Assembly (NCBI RefSeq): GCF_050529585.1
Contig: NZ_CP172882.1
Span: 1,426,001-1,490,000, forward strand
DNA: 64,000 bases
Source of the DNA: Enterococcus_D sp050529585
GTDB lineage: Bacteria > Bacillota > Bacilli > Lactobacillales > Enterococcaceae
Direction of reading: 5' to 3'
A program made the position numbers and the translations under genes. This document shows, in pieces, positions 8,690 to 18,081 of this stretch; within the stretch, counting starts at the first letter, position 1; the number at the start of each line of letters is the position of its first letter. The notes under the pieces are model-generated. The model was not told where the DNA came from, ran no database searches, and was given only the letters and a program-made list of their open reading frames with translations.

Positions 8690-9598
8690 ATGAATATCAT
8701 TGTTTTATATAATGATACAGCTGGAAAAAGTGAAGCCAAAGAGACGGCTGAAAAATTTCAAGAGTATGTCACAGCGCATCAACCATCATCTAAGGTTGTT
8801 CTCCAGCCTTCAAATCCAGATATTGACCCTGAAGAAGTACGTCAGGCAGCAAAAAAAAATCAAGTGGATACGATCGTGATCATTGGCGGCGATGGCACGA
8901 TCCATCATGGCATCCAAACCTTCAAGGAACAACTGCCTGATTTGAAAATAGGCATCATCCCAGGTGGAACAGTGAATAATTTTGCCAGAATGCTAGGTAT
9001 TTCTATCAAACCAGAAGAAGCATTTGAGACTATTTTGAATGGGACGGATCGTGCAATCGACTATGGAATGGTCAATGATCAAGTGATGATCTCAACGATG
9101 ACGATTGGTCTATTGGCGGATACTGCGGCTGCTACTTCACAAGAAGAAAAACAACAATATGGACCATTGGCCTTCATGAAACGTTTCTTCCATTATCTCT
9201 TCAAAAAGAAACAGTACAAGTTAGAACTCGTATCTGAAAAGCGAAAATGGCAAGGCAAAGCACAACTGCTAACGGTGATTATGTCAAATTCAGCTGGCGG
9301 ATTTACCAACTTTGATGAATCGGCTCGACCTGATGATGGTGCGTTTCATATCATCCTGCTGCCCAAATTGAATATCTTGGAATTTATTGTTTTCTTACCA
9401 CGTATCATTCGCGGCCGAATTGCGAAAGTCCCTGGTGTGGATTATTTTACGGCATCAGAGTTGACAATTCGTGCCAAAGAAAAAAAAGTCCAAACCAGAA
9501 CAGATGGAGATCCAACCGATGATCTGCCGATTCAGATGAAAGTTATCAAACATGGTCTGACAATGCGCGTGCCGGAAGACAAGACAGAAAGTAAGTAA
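8690..9598 (+). CDS. Diacylglycerol/lipid kinase family protein
   Basis: 302 residues from ATG 8690; the GTG at 8681 overlaps the AGGAAGTGGA ribosome site. DAGK catalytic domain with nucleotide-binding GGDGTIHHG near residue 66 and PGGTVNNFA. Members phosphorylate diacylglycerol or related lipids (DgkB, YegS, BmrU). The exact substrate cannot be read. It probably forms an operon with the two membrane-protein genes downstream. Confidence 0.87.
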   Translation: MNIIVLYNDTAGKSEAKETAEKFQEYVTAHQPSSKVVLQPSNPDIDPEEVRQAAKKNQVDTIVIIGGDGTIHHGIQTFKEQLPDLKIGIIPGGTVNNFARMLGISIKPEEAFETILNGTDRAIDYGMVNDQVMISTMTIGLLADTAAATSQEEKQQYGPLAFMKRFFHYLFKKKQYKLELVSEKRKWQGKAQLLTVIMSNSAGGFTNFDESARPDDGAFHIILLPKLNILEFIVFLPRIIRGRIAKVPGVDYFTASELTIRAKEKKVQTRTDGDPTDDLPIQMKVIKHGLTMRVPEDKTESK

Positions 9599-9628
9599 TG
9601 GAATAATTGTTGATGTGGAGGAAAACAA

Positions 9629-9901
9629 ATGGATGCATGGCTTTATAATCCTTTATGGTTCTATTTACTGGCAGCCAACCTTTATCTTTTTTGCTTAATG
9701 GGGTATGATAAACATCAAGCGGTGAAAAAAAGATGGCGGGTACCAGAAATGAATCTGCTTTTTATGGGATTGATCGGCGGCGGCTTCGGCGGGTTGATCG
9801 CACAACGGATATTTCACCATAAAACCCAAAAAAAGAAGTTCACGATCGTCTTTATTTTGGGTCTATTGGTTGCGTTGTTATTGATTATTTTCTTTGCCTA
9901 G
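9629..9901 (+). CDS. DUF1294 family small membrane protein
   Basis: 90 residues with three predicted membrane segments and the family pattern YDKHQA...RVPE...LL...GG.GG. DUF1294 proteins have no established function. Spaced 30 bases from the lipid kinase and 27 from the next gene, so probably one transcript. Confidence 0.8.
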   Translation: MDAWLYNPLWFYLLAANLYLFCLMGYDKHQAVKKRWRVPEMNLLFMGLIGGGFGGLIAQRIFHHKTQKKKFTIVFILGLLVALLLIIFFA

Positions 9902-9928
9902 TACGCTGCAACAAAACAAGGAGTTAAG

Positions 9929-10963
9929 ATGAAAGCGAAAATAAAATTTGGATTAAACTTGTTATTATTGATGACTATTTTAGGCGTCATGTATTTCTTT
10001 ATTCGCAGTTCAATGATGGATATCTTAGCAGAAATCAAAAATACCAGCGGGTTGGTTGTTTTGATGGTTATGGTATTAGGGACATTGTATTTATGGATCG
10101 AAGGGCGAACTGTCAAAGAAATCGCAGGGAACTTTCAACCTAAATTCTCTACGAAAGATGGTTTCTTTGCTGTTTGCTATAGCGGTTTTTATCGAATCAT
10201 CACATTTGGGGCGGGTACGCTGATTTCGGAAGTCAACTTTTATCGTAAAAGCGGCTTGCAGCTGTCACAAGGTGTGGGGGTTACGACATTGCACATGGTG
10301 ATGTACAAATTCGCTATTTTGACGTATGCCATCGCCGGGTTGATCATTCAATTCTCACTTTTTTATGGTCACGCGCCAAATTTGATTTGGTTGATTTTGG
10401 CAGGGATCATCTTGGTGTTTTTGATTATTGCAGTTTTACTGGCTTTATCGGTCAGTATCAACGTGCAGGTCTTGTTTGTGGCAATCAGCCATAAACTCTT
10501 CAAACGTCAAGCGCTTAGAAAGATCATTGATAAATGCAATATGCAAATCTATTCTTTGCGGGAGACAGTCAATTCGATTCTTCAAGACCGAACAGCGTTC
10601 TTGCGGATCTACGTCTGGAATATGTTGAAGATGGTGCCGTGGTATGTGATTCCTTATGTGATTTTGGTCAATAATCATCCGGATATTGACTTTTTATTGA
10701 CATTCTCGTTTATCAGCTTTACGGTGGTGTTGTCTGGGGTGATCCCAACACCAGCTGGTATCGGTTCGTTTGAATTTGTCTATATGTTTTTATTTGGTCC
10801 ATTAGTTGGTACGGTTGATGCCGCATCTTCTATGCTGTTATATCGTTTTGCAACATTTATTTGGCCTTTTGTGATTGGCTTTTGCTATGTGATGGTTCAA
10901 AAGCGTAAAGATATTCAAGCTGAATTGACAGAATTAAAAAGTGAAAAAGTAAAAGTTGATTAA
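9929..10963 (+). CDS. UPF0104/YbhN-like integral membrane protein (lysylphosphatidylglycerol flippase-like)
   Basis: 344 residues with seven or eight membrane segments. The family signature near the end, VLSGVIPTPAGIGSFE, matches the flippase-like N-domain of MprF and the stand-alone YbhN proteins. No aminoacyl-transferase domain is present. Likely handles a membrane lipid; its neighbour is a lipid kinase, but the link is inference. Confidence 0.82.
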   Translation: MKAKIKFGLNLLLLMTILGVMYFFIRSSMMDILAEIKNTSGLVVLMVMVLGTLYLWIEGRTVKEIAGNFQPKFSTKDGFFAVCYSGFYRIITFGAGTLISEVNFYRKSGLQLSQGVGVTTLHMVMYKFAILTYAIAGLIIQFSLFYGHAPNLIWLILAGIILVFLIIAVLLALSVSINVQVLFVAISHKLFKRQALRKIIDKCNMQIYSLRETVNSILQDRTAFLRIYVWNMLKMVPWYVIPYVILVNNHPDIDFLLTFSFISFTVVLSGVIPTPAGIGSFEFVYMFLFGPLVGTVDAASSMLLYRFATFIWPFVIGFCYVMVQKRKDIQAELTELKSEKVKVD

Positions 10964-10996
10964 AAAAAGCCATTCCTGACTAGGAATGGCTTTTTT
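10963..10996. terminator. Bidirectional terminator
   Basis: AAAAAAGCCATTCC hairpin with GGAATGGCTTTTTT. It can end the plus-strand operon and the convergent ABC-F gene. Confidence 0.9.
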
Positions 10997-11037
10997 ATAT
11001 ACAGAAAATGGTGCGAATTTGATTTTCTTTATTGCTA

Positions 11038-12564
11038 TCACTCTTTCAAATCAACGATTCGATCAACAAAATTTTCATAAAACTCCGCTTCATGGGAAAC
11101 CACCAAAACAGTACCTGGATATGCAGCTAAAGTCTCTTGTAAATTATTCTTGGTATCTTGATCGATATGGTTGGTCGGTTCATCCAAAATCAAGAAGTTA
11201 CTCTTGATCAGCATCATCTCAGCCAGTTTGACTTTGGTTTGTTCACCACCGCTTAGCAGCTTCAGTGCTTCTTGCGCCAATTGACTGGGTAAACCAGCGC
11301 GTGATAATTGCCGACGCAATTCCTTATTGGTCGCTTTGGGAAATAAATCTTCCAAGTATTGCAAGGGTGTTTGCAATGGATAATCCCATTCAAGATCTTG
11401 GGAAAAGTAATTGAACTTGGTGTGTTGCGGATAAGAAACATTGCCTTCGATAGCTGGAATCAATCCTAAAATTGTTTTGATCAACGTTGATTTACCGATT
11501 CCGTTAAAACCGCGGATGGCGATCTTTTCACCATAGCGAATGGTCAGATTGATCGGTGTCAACAATGGTTTCTGGTCATAGCCAATCACCAAATTGGTGG
11601 TTTCAAGTGCCAATGTCGTAACGATCGGTGCCATATCAAATCCTAGATGAGGTTTAGGGACATCTTGCGGCGGTGTTAAGCGTTCAACTTTTGCCAATTG
11701 CTTTTCTCGGCTTTTCGCCATCGTTGAGCGAGAACCCGCTTTATACTTGCGAATATAACTTTCAGTCTTTTTGATATGTTCTTGTTGCGCTTCATATTGT
11801 TTCATATAGCTTTCATTTTGCAGCGTTTTTAATTTTAAGGCTTTGTCTAAGTTACCGGTATATTTAGATAGCTTGCCAAATTCGATATCTATGATATGGG
11901 TAGTGATTTGATTCAAGAAGTGACGATCATGAGATACAACTAAATAGGTTCCAGTGAAATTTTGCAGAAAGTCAACCAGCCATTTGATATGCTCATCATC
12001 TAAATGGTTGGTTGGTTCGTCCAAAATAAGCATATCCGGTTTTTCTAAGAGCATTTTAGCCAAAATCAATTTAGACCGTTGACCACCACTTAAGGAAACC
12101 AATGGGGTATCCATGCCTAAAACCGCAATACCCAGGCCTTCAGCCAGATCATCGATCAAAGTATCCATTTGATAAAAATTTCCTTGATCCAATTGGTTTT
12201 GCAGTTCACCGGCTTTTTCCAAAATCTTGTCATCATAAGATTCACTATAGGTCACATATAAATCAGCAATTTGTTGCTCTTTGGCAAAATCAGCGGCAAA
12301 TGCCGAGCGCAAAAAATCACGGATCGTTTGGGATTCATCCACATTGACATACTGATCAAGATAGCCCATTTTGAGGTTTTTAGGAAAATTGACAAAACCA
12401 TCATCTGGTAAAATCTCACCTGTAATTATTTTGATCAAAGTACTTTTTCCGGCCCCGTTTCGTCCAATCAAACCTACTTTTTCCCCACGGTTGATTTGAA
12501 CAGATACATCTTCATAAAGCAATTTGTCCCCAAATTGCTGGGTAATATTCGTTAAAGTTAACAT
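11038..12564 (-). CDS. ABC-F family ATPase (ribosome-associated)
   Basis: 508 residues. Two ABC cassettes in one chain without membrane segments: first Walker A GRNGAGKS (34-41), LSGGQ, DEPTNHL; then a basic linker with KAGSRSTMAKSREKQL; second Walker A GFNGIGKS, LSGGEQ, DEPTNHI. ABC-F proteins act at the ribosomal E/P site as translation factors or antibiotic-protection factors; which applies here cannot be decided by eye. Start is ATG 12564, with GGAGGAA seven bases upstream; the in-frame codon at 12576 overlaps that site. Its leader carries a short ORF and a terminator-like hairpin. Confidence 0.9.
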   Translation of the reverse strand: MLTLTNITQQFGDKLLYEDVSVQINRGEKVGLIGRNGAGKSTLIKIITGEILPDDGFVNFPKNLKMGYLDQYVNVDESQTIRDFLRSAFAADFAKEQQIADLYVTYSESYDDKILEKAGELQNQLDQGNFYQMDTLIDDLAEGLGIAVLGMDTPLVSLSGGQRSKLILAKMLLEKPDMLILDEPTNHLDDEHIKWLVDFLQNFTGTYLVVSHDRHFLNQITTHIIDIEFGKLSKYTGNLDKALKLKTLQNESYMKQYEAQQEHIKKTESYIRKYKAGSRSTMAKSREKQLAKVERLTPPQDVPKPHLGFDMAPIVTTLALETTNLVIGYDQKPLLTPINLTIRYGEKIAIRGFNGIGKSTLIKTILGLIPAIEGNVSYPQHTKFNYFSQDLEWDYPLQTPLQYLEDLFPKATNKELRRQLSRAGLPSQLAQEALKLLSGGEQTKVKLAEMMLIKSNFLILDEPTNHIDQDTKNNLQETLAAYPGTVLVVSHEAEFYENFVDRIVDLKE

Positions 12565-12641
12565 AATTTCCTCCATATAAAAAAGCCGAAAACATCATTC
12601 GTTAACAGCTTGAACATTGCGTATGGGGTAAATACCGCCAT
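12558..12641 (-). CDS. Putative leader peptide of the ABC-F gene
   Basis: 27-codon frame from ATG 12641 (begins MAVFTPYAMFKLL, ends IWRKLC) whose stop TAA overlaps the start codon of the ABC-F gene. It runs through both leader hairpins. The ribosome site is weak (GAGCTGAT). Position fits leader peptides of antibiotic-inducible ABC-F and erm genes, but translation is unproven. Confidence 0.35.
   Translation of the reverse strand: MAVFTPYAMFKLLTNDVFGFFIWRKLC
12579..12611 (-). terminator. Attenuator-like hairpin in the ABC-F leader
   Basis: On the minus strand: AAGCTG-TT-AAC, loop, GTT-TT-CGGCTT and then T's (forward A-run 12579-12584), ending just before the ribosome site. A terminator inside the leader, not after a gene, suggests transcription attenuation. 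Confidence 0.45.
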
Positions 12642-12681
12642 ATCAGCTCATTCTTTGACTATTAAAAATCAATCAGCACTT

Positions 12682-12711
12682 AGCATAACACTCCGATTTG
12701 CTTTCTGTCAA
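12682..12711 (-). promoter_or_regulatory. Promoter of the ABC-F gene
   Basis: Minus strand: consensus -35 TTGACA (12706-12711), 18-nt spacer, -10 TATGCT (12682-12687) with extended TG-T. It gives a leader of about 110 nt. Confidence 0.7.
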
Positions 12712-12760
12712 TTTTCATGAAAAAAATAATAAAAAAATATCTTTAAATCAAGTGGAATAT

Positions 12761-12790
12761 TTTGACCATATCTGACCAAAGTTGTATACT
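12761..12790 (+). promoter_or_regulatory. clpB promoter with overlapping CtsR operator
   Basis: CtsR heptad repeat TTTGACC-ATA-TCTGACC (12761-12777), one mismatch to the family consensus, covers the -35 TTGACC (12762-12767). The -10 TATACT is at 12785-12790 with a 17-nt spacer. CtsR would block polymerase until heat or protein stress inactivates it. Confidence 0.85.
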
Positions 12791-12855
12791 AATAGAGTAG
12801 ACAAACGTGTTATTTCAAACATCTTTGTCTAAAGAATGACATGGGAGGGATTTTG

Positions 12856-15459
12856 ATGAACCCAGAAAAAATGACAACAACCTTACAAAGTGCCATAGCT
12901 GAAGCACAACAAGTGGCGATGACACGGCATCATCAAGAAATTGATATTGCCCATTTATGGAAAATTTTCTTGCAAGCCAATCAGTTTGGTCGCAATTTTT
13001 ATACCGATGCAGGGGTAGATGTACCTGCTTTAGAAGCAGAAGTAGATCGACTATTAGATGAACTACCTTCAGTTGAAGGCAGCAATATTCGCTATGGTCA
13101 GTCGATGAGCCAAAATCTATTTCACTTACTTTCTGAAGCGGATCAATTAAAGAATCAGTTTCAAGATGAATACCTGTCAACAGAAATCGTATTGTTGGCA
13201 CTTATGAAGTTGAAGAATCATCCGTTGACTGTCTATCTAAAAAAGCAAGGGATATCAGAAAAAGGGTTGAAACAAACCATTGAACAATTAAGAGGAGGGG
13301 ATCATGTGACCTCACAAAATCAAGAAGAACAATATAAAGCCCTAGAAAAATATGGCGTCGATCTAGTACAGCAAGTCCGCAGCGGAAAAATGGATCCTAT
13401 CATCGGTCGAGATGAAGAAATCAGAGATGTGATTCGTATTCTGTCAAGAAAAACCAAGAATAATCCTGTTTTGATAGGTGAACCTGGTGTTGGTAAAACT
13501 GCGATCGTAGAAGGTCTTGCCCAACGGATCGTGCGAAAAGATGTGCCAGAAAACTTGAAAGACAAAACGATCTTCTCATTGGATATGGGTGCCTTGATTG
13601 CTGGCGCAAAATTCCGTGGAGAATTTGAAGAACGGTTAAAAGCTGTTTTACAAGAAGTCAAAAAAGCCGATGGGCGTATCATTCTTTTTATCGATGAGAT
13701 CCATAACATCGTCGGAGCGGGTAAAACCGAGGGCAGTATGGATGCAGGCAACTTATTGAAACCAATGCTGGCGCGTGGTGAATTGCATACGATTGGCGCT
13801 ACTACATTGGATGAATATCGTCAATACATGGAAAAAGACAAAGCGCTAGAACGGCGGTTTCAAAAAGTATTGGTCAAAGAACCGACAGTTGAAGACACAA
13901 TTTCAATTTTGCGGGGGTTAAAAGAACGCTTTGAGATTCACCATGGGGTCAATATCCATGATAATGCATTAGTCGCAGCAGCAACCTTGTCTGACCGCTA
14001 TATCACCGATCGCTTTTTGCCAGATAAAGCGATTGATTTAGTGGATGAAGCCAGTGCAACGATTCGCGTCGAAATGAACTCAATGCCGACTGAATTAGAT
14101 CAAGTGACTCGACGTTTGATGCAATTAGAAATCGAAGAAGCTGCATTGAAGAAAGAATCTGACGACGCATCTAAAAAACGTCTCACGATCCTCCAAGCTG
14201 AATTGGCTGAATTGCGTGAAGAAGTCAATACCATGAAAATGCAATGGGAGACAGAAAAAGAAGAAGTCAATGCTGTATCGAACAAACGAGCAGAAATCGA
14301 TAAAGCCAAACATGAATTGGAAGATGCCGAAAATAATTATGATCTTGAACGGGCTGCTGTATTGAGACATGGGACCATTCCTCAACTAGAAAAAGAATTG
14401 GCAGCACTAGAAGAGAAAAATGCTGCCGACGGTATTCGCATGGTCCAAGAATCCGTGACAGAGAATGAAATTGCGATGGTGGTCGGACGTTTGACCGGCA
14501 TTCCTGTGACAAAACTTGTTGAAGGCGAAAGAGAAAAATTGTTGAAGTTGAACGAAACCTTACATCAACGGGTGATTGGCCAAGATGAAGCTGTTGATGC
14601 TGTCAGCGATGCAGTTTTACGTTCTCGTGCCGGTCTCCAAGATCCAAATCGTCCATTGGGCTCTTTCCTCTTCTTGGGTCCTACTGGTGTCGGAAAAACT
14701 GAACTTGCGAAAGCTTTGGCAGTAAATCTCTTTGATTCAGAAGAGCATATGGTTAGGATCGATATGAGTGAGTATATGGAAAAACATGCGGTCTCACGTT
14801 TGGTAGGGGCGCCTCCAGGATATGTTGGCTACGAAGAGGGCGGTCAACTGACGGAAGCTGTACGGAGAAATCCCTATACCATCGTTTTATTGGACGAAAT
14901 CGAAAAAGCCCATCCGGATGTCTTCAATCTTTTGTTGCAAGTGTTAGATGATGGTCGTTTGACTGATTCGAAGGGCCGAGTGGTCGATTTCAAAAATACT
15001 GTTCTGATCATGACCAGCAATATTGGTTCTCAACTCTTGTTAGACGGTGTGACAAGTGAAGGGACGATTCCTGAAGAAATCGCTGAAGGGGTTCGAGGCT
15101 TGCTTCGGGGCCACTTTAAACCTGAATTTTTGAACCGGATCGATGATACGATCTTGTTTACGCCATTAAGTTTGGCTAATGTGACCGGTATTGTAGACAA
15201 GATCATTGCCCAATTGTCACATCGCTTGGAAGCACAAGATATTCGATTAACCATTACTGAAGATGCCAAAAAATGGATTGCTGAAAATTCATATGAACCG
15301 GCATACGGTGCGCGGCCTTTACGCCGATTCATCACGAAAGAAGTTGAAACACCGCTTGCCAAAGAAATCGTTTCTGGCAGAGTATTACCAAAAACTGAAG
15401 TCACGATCGAATTATTGAATGACCAGTTGGTTTTTGAAAACAAACCAATTATTGATTGA
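12856..15459 (+). CDS. clpB: ATP-dependent disaggregase ClpB
   Basis: 867 residues. N-domain (about 1-145), NBD1 with Walker A GEPGVGKT (208-215), coiled-coil M-domain (about 400-530) and NBD2 with Walker A GPTGVGKT (608-615), sensor GARPLRR near the end. The M-domain marks ClpB and not ClpC or ClpE. It resolubilises aggregates with DnaK. ATG 12856 is chosen for the GGGAGGG site; the codon at 12841 lies before it. An internal GTG start at 13306 may make a shorter form. Confidence 0.96.
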   Translation: MNPEKMTTTLQSAIAEAQQVAMTRHHQEIDIAHLWKIFLQANQFGRNFYTDAGVDVPALEAEVDRLLDELPSVEGSNIRYGQSMSQNLFHLLSEADQLKNQFQDEYLSTEIVLLALMKLKNHPLTVYLKKQGISEKGLKQTIEQLRGGDHVTSQNQEEQYKALEKYGVDLVQQVRSGKMDPIIGRDEEIRDVIRILSRKTKNNPVLIGEPGVGKTAIVEGLAQRIVRKDVPENLKDKTIFSLDMGALIAGAKFRGEFEERLKAVLQEVKKADGRIILFIDEIHNIVGAGKTEGSMDAGNLLKPMLARGELHTIGATTLDEYRQYMEKDKALERRFQKVLVKEPTVEDTISILRGLKERFEIHHGVNIHDNALVAAATLSDRYITDRFLPDKAIDLVDEASATIRVEMNSMPTELDQVTRRLMQLEIEEAALKKESDDASKKRLTILQAELAELREEVNTMKMQWETEKEEVNAVSNKRAEIDKAKHELEDAENNYDLERAAVLRHGTIPQLEKELAALEEKNAADGIRMVQESVTENEIAMVVGRLTGIPVTKLVEGEREKLLKLNETLHQRVIGQDEAVDAVSDAVLRSRAGLQDPNRPLGSFLFLGPTGVGKTELAKALAVNLFDSEEHMVRIDMSEYMEKHAVSRLVGAPPGYVGYEEGGQLTEAVRRNPYTIVLLDEIEKAHPDVFNLLLQVLDDGRLTDSKGRVVDFKNTVLIMTSNIGSQLLLDGVTSEGTIPEEIAEGVRGLLRGHFKPEFLNRIDDTILFTPLSLANVTGIVDKIIAQLSHRLEAQDIRLTITEDAKKWIAENSYEPAYGARPLRRFITKEVETPLAKEIVSGRVLPKTEVTIELLNDQLVFENKPIID
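13293..13308 (+). promoter_or_regulatory. Internal ribosome site and GTG start inside clpB
   Basis: AGGAGGGG five bases before an in-frame GTG at 13306 (Val151). It sits at the N-domain/NBD1 border, where E. coli clpB also has an internal start (Val149) that yields ClpB without the N-domain. Confidence 0.65.
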
Positions 15460-15473
15460 TGAAACTTTTATTT

Positions 15474-15507
15474 GAGAGTTGCCATTACCAGGCAACTCTC
15501 TTTTTTT
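15474..15507 (+). terminator. Terminator after clpB
   Basis: Perfect 10-bp stem GAGAGTTGCC/GGCAACTCTC and seven T. Confidence 0.93.
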
Positions 15508-15574
15508 AAGTCTTGATTTTGGCAGGAAATGCACCCTTCGTTTATACTGAGGGTATGGCACGAGAAAGGATGAA

Positions 15575-17116
15575 ATGATGAATACTTTTTTTGATACATT
15601 AAATGAACGAAAAGGAGAACTGGTAACAGCGGTCTTTGAGCATTTGACCTTATCCATCATGGCATTATTGATTGCAATCATCATCGCTGTTCCGCTGGCC
15701 ATTTGGCTCGTGAATCATAAACGAGCAGCCGAAGTCGGACTGCAAATCACTAGTGTGCTGCAAACGATCCCGTCATTGGCTTTGTTAGGATTACTGATTC
15801 CTTTTGTCGGTATCGGCACACCGCCAGCATTGATCGCATTAGTGATTTATGCATTGTTGCCAATTTTTCAGAACACGTATATTGGCCTTTCAGAGATTGA
15901 TCCTTCCATAGAAGAAGCAGCCGTGGCCTTTGGTATGTCCCGAATGCGTCGTTTGATCAAAGTGGAATTACCAATTGCGTTACCTGTAATTATTTCCGGT
16001 ATCCGGACTGCTTTGGTTTTGATCATCGGGACTGCCACATTGGCAGCATTGATCGGCGCAGGCGGGTTGGGTTCTTTTATCTTGCTGGGGATCGATCGGA
16101 ACGCGCCAGCGTTGACTTTGATTGGGGCAATCAGCTCAGCGCTATTGGCGATCATCTTTAGTACCTTGATTCGATACCTACAACACTTAAAACCTCGTTA
16201 TACGATCATTACATTGGCAGCCTTGATTTTCGTGATTGGCGGCATTTCTTTTTCACAAAGCGGTATTTTTGCGCCCAATACGATTCGGATCGCTGGAAAA
16301 CTGGGTTCCGAACCGGATATTTTGATCAATATGTATAAAGAGATGATTGAACAAGAAAATCCGGATGTCCAGGTTGAGCTGGAACCGAATTTTGGAAAAA
16401 CCAGCTTTCTATTCAGCGCTTTAGACAATGATCAAGTCGATATTTACCCAGAATTCACCGGTACGGTTTTAGAAAGTTTGGTTGAGGTACCTGATGATGT
16501 CGATAGCCAAAGCCTTGACTCTGATCAGACATACCAAGAGGCCGTGACTTTATTAAACGAACAATTTGACATGACCTTATTAAAACCAATGGCCTATCAA
16601 AACACCTATGCATTGGCAGTGAAAAAAGAGTTTGCAAAAGAACATGAATTAACAACCATCTCTGATTTGAAAAAAATCGAGCGTCAGGTCAAAGCAGGGT
16701 TTACTTTAGAATTTATTGACCGTACGGATGGCTATGCGGGTATCCAAGACAAATACGGATTAGATTTCCCGAGCGTGCAAAGTATGGAGCCTGCCTTACG
16801 GTATCAAGCCATCAACAACGGTGATATCAATCTATTAGATGCGTATTCAACTGATAGTGAGTTGCAGCAGTATGGATTGGTGATATTAGAAGATGACCAA
16901 CACTTATTTCCGCCATACCAAGGCGCACCTTTGATGAAAGCAGCCTTCGCAAAAGAACATCCGGAAGTGGTGACAGCTTTGGAAAAATTAGCAGGGAAAA
17001 TCACCGAAGAACAAATGAGCGAAATGAATTATCAAGTAAACGTTGAAGGCAAGCAGCCGGCAGAAGTGGCCAAAACATTTTTACTTGACCAAGGGTTACT
17101 TAAGGAGGGTGAATAA
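15575..17116 (+). CDS. Fused ABC permease and substrate-binding protein (OpuC/EgtU type)
   Basis: 513 residues. Residues 1-210 are a BPD-type permease with five or six membrane segments and the EAA loop (EEAAVAFGMSRMRRL). After one more membrane helix, residues about 230-513 are an OpuAC-type extracellular binding domain starting IRIAGKLGSEPD. Relatives import glycine betaine, carnitine or choline; the pneumococcal fused protein EgtU imports ergothioneine. Binding residues could not be compared here, so the substrate is open. One-base overlap with its ATPase. Confidence 0.87.
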   Translation: MMNTFFDTLNERKGELVTAVFEHLTLSIMALLIAIIIAVPLAIWLVNHKRAAEVGLQITSVLQTIPSLALLGLLIPFVGIGTPPALIALVIYALLPIFQNTYIGLSEIDPSIEEAAVAFGMSRMRRLIKVELPIALPVIISGIRTALVLIIGTATLAALIGAGGLGSFILLGIDRNAPALTLIGAISSALLAIIFSTLIRYLQHLKPRYTIITLAALIFVIGGISFSQSGIFAPNTIRIAGKLGSEPDILINMYKEMIEQENPDVQVELEPNFGKTSFLFSALDNDQVDIYPEFTGTVLESLVEVPDDVDSQSLDSDQTYQEAVTLLNEQFDMTLLKPMAYQNTYALAVKKEFAKEHELTTISDLKKIERQVKAGFTLEFIDRTDGYAGIQDKYGLDFPSVQSMEPALRYQAINNGDINLLDAYSTDSELQQYGLVILEDDQHLFPPYQGAPLMKAAFAKEHPEVVTALEKLAGKITEEQMSEMNYQVNVEGKQPAEVAKTFLLDQGLLKEGE

Positions 17117-18081
17117 TGACCTCAATTATTGAATTTAAACAAGTCAGTAAAGCATTTGATGGAAAAACTGTCATCGACAATCTTGATTTGACCATCCAAA
17201 AAGGTGAAATATTTGTCCTCGTCGGTCCATCAGGCAGCGGTAAAACAACGACGTTAAAAATGATCAATGCATTGTCAGAGCCAACTGAAGGTGATATTTA
17301 TTTTAAAGAAAAACGCATCAAAGATTACAATATACAAAAAATGCGTTGGCAAATGGGGTATGTATTGCAACAAATCGCGTTATTTCCGACTATGGATGTC
17401 AAACAGAACATAGAAGTCATCCCTGAAATGTTGGGGTGGTCTAAGAAAGACCGTAGTGAAGCCGTTGATCGGTTACTGAAACAAGTTCAGCTAGATCCTG
17501 AGCAGTATCGTCACCGTCTTCCGAAAGCATTGTCTGGCGGGGAACAACAGAGAATCGGTATTCTGCGCGCACTAGCTGCCAATCCAGAAGTCATTCTTAT
17601 GGATGAACCATTCAGTGCGTTAGATCCAATTTCTAGAAATGCCTTACAGGAACTCGTTTTGGCTTTGCATCAAGAATTAGGTACAACCATTGTTTTTGTG
17701 ACGCACAATATGAAAGAAGCCATCAAGTTAGGATCAAGGATCGCTGTGATGAACAAAGGAAAAATCGTTCAGTGTGATACACCAGAAGTCATTATTGCTC
17801 AACCGAAAACACAGTTTGTTAAAACATTTTTTGAAGAAACTGGAGACGATGAAGCTAAATTAGTGAAAGTAGCCGATTTGGTTGAGATGGGGTATTATAG
17901 TCAAGAAATCGATCAAACCCTTGAAACAGTCAATGCAGATACCATGTTGAATAATACTTATCCATTATTTGCCAAATCAGCAGCGTTGACCATTATCGAC
18001 AATGATCAAGCGATTGGCACCTTAAATAACCAAAATGTCTTTGCTTTTTTAAGCCGTGAATCCAATGTGAATCAACAATAG
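17116..18081 (+). CDS. ABC transporter ATPase for the fused permease/binding protein
   Basis: 321 residues. Walker A GPSGSGKTT (about 39-47), signature LSGGEQQR, Walker B VILMDEPFSALDP and H-loop FVTHN. The extra C-terminal segment (about 245-321) resembles a single degenerate CBS-like unit, shorter than the tandem CBS pair of OpuCA. It energises the preceding permease. Known relatives: OpuCA, EgtV. Confidence 0.88.
   Translation: MTSIIEFKQVSKAFDGKTVIDNLDLTIQKGEIFVLVGPSGSGKTTTLKMINALSEPTEGDIYFKEKRIKDYNIQKMRWQMGYVLQQIALFPTMDVKQNIEVIPEMLGWSKKDRSEAVDRLLKQVQLDPEQYRHRLPKALSGGEQQRIGILRALAANPEVILMDEPFSALDPISRNALQELVLALHQELGTTIVFVTHNMKEAIKLGSRIAVMNKGKIVQCDTPEVIIAQPKTQFVKTFFEETGDDEAKLVKVADLVEMGYYSQEIDQTLETVNADTMLNNTYPLFAKSAALTIIDNDQAIGTLNNQNVFAFLSRESNVNQQ

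Noticed and set aside
13320..13751. 143-codon minus-strand ORF inside clpB
   Set aside because: Shadow of a strongly conserved coding frame; no start signals.
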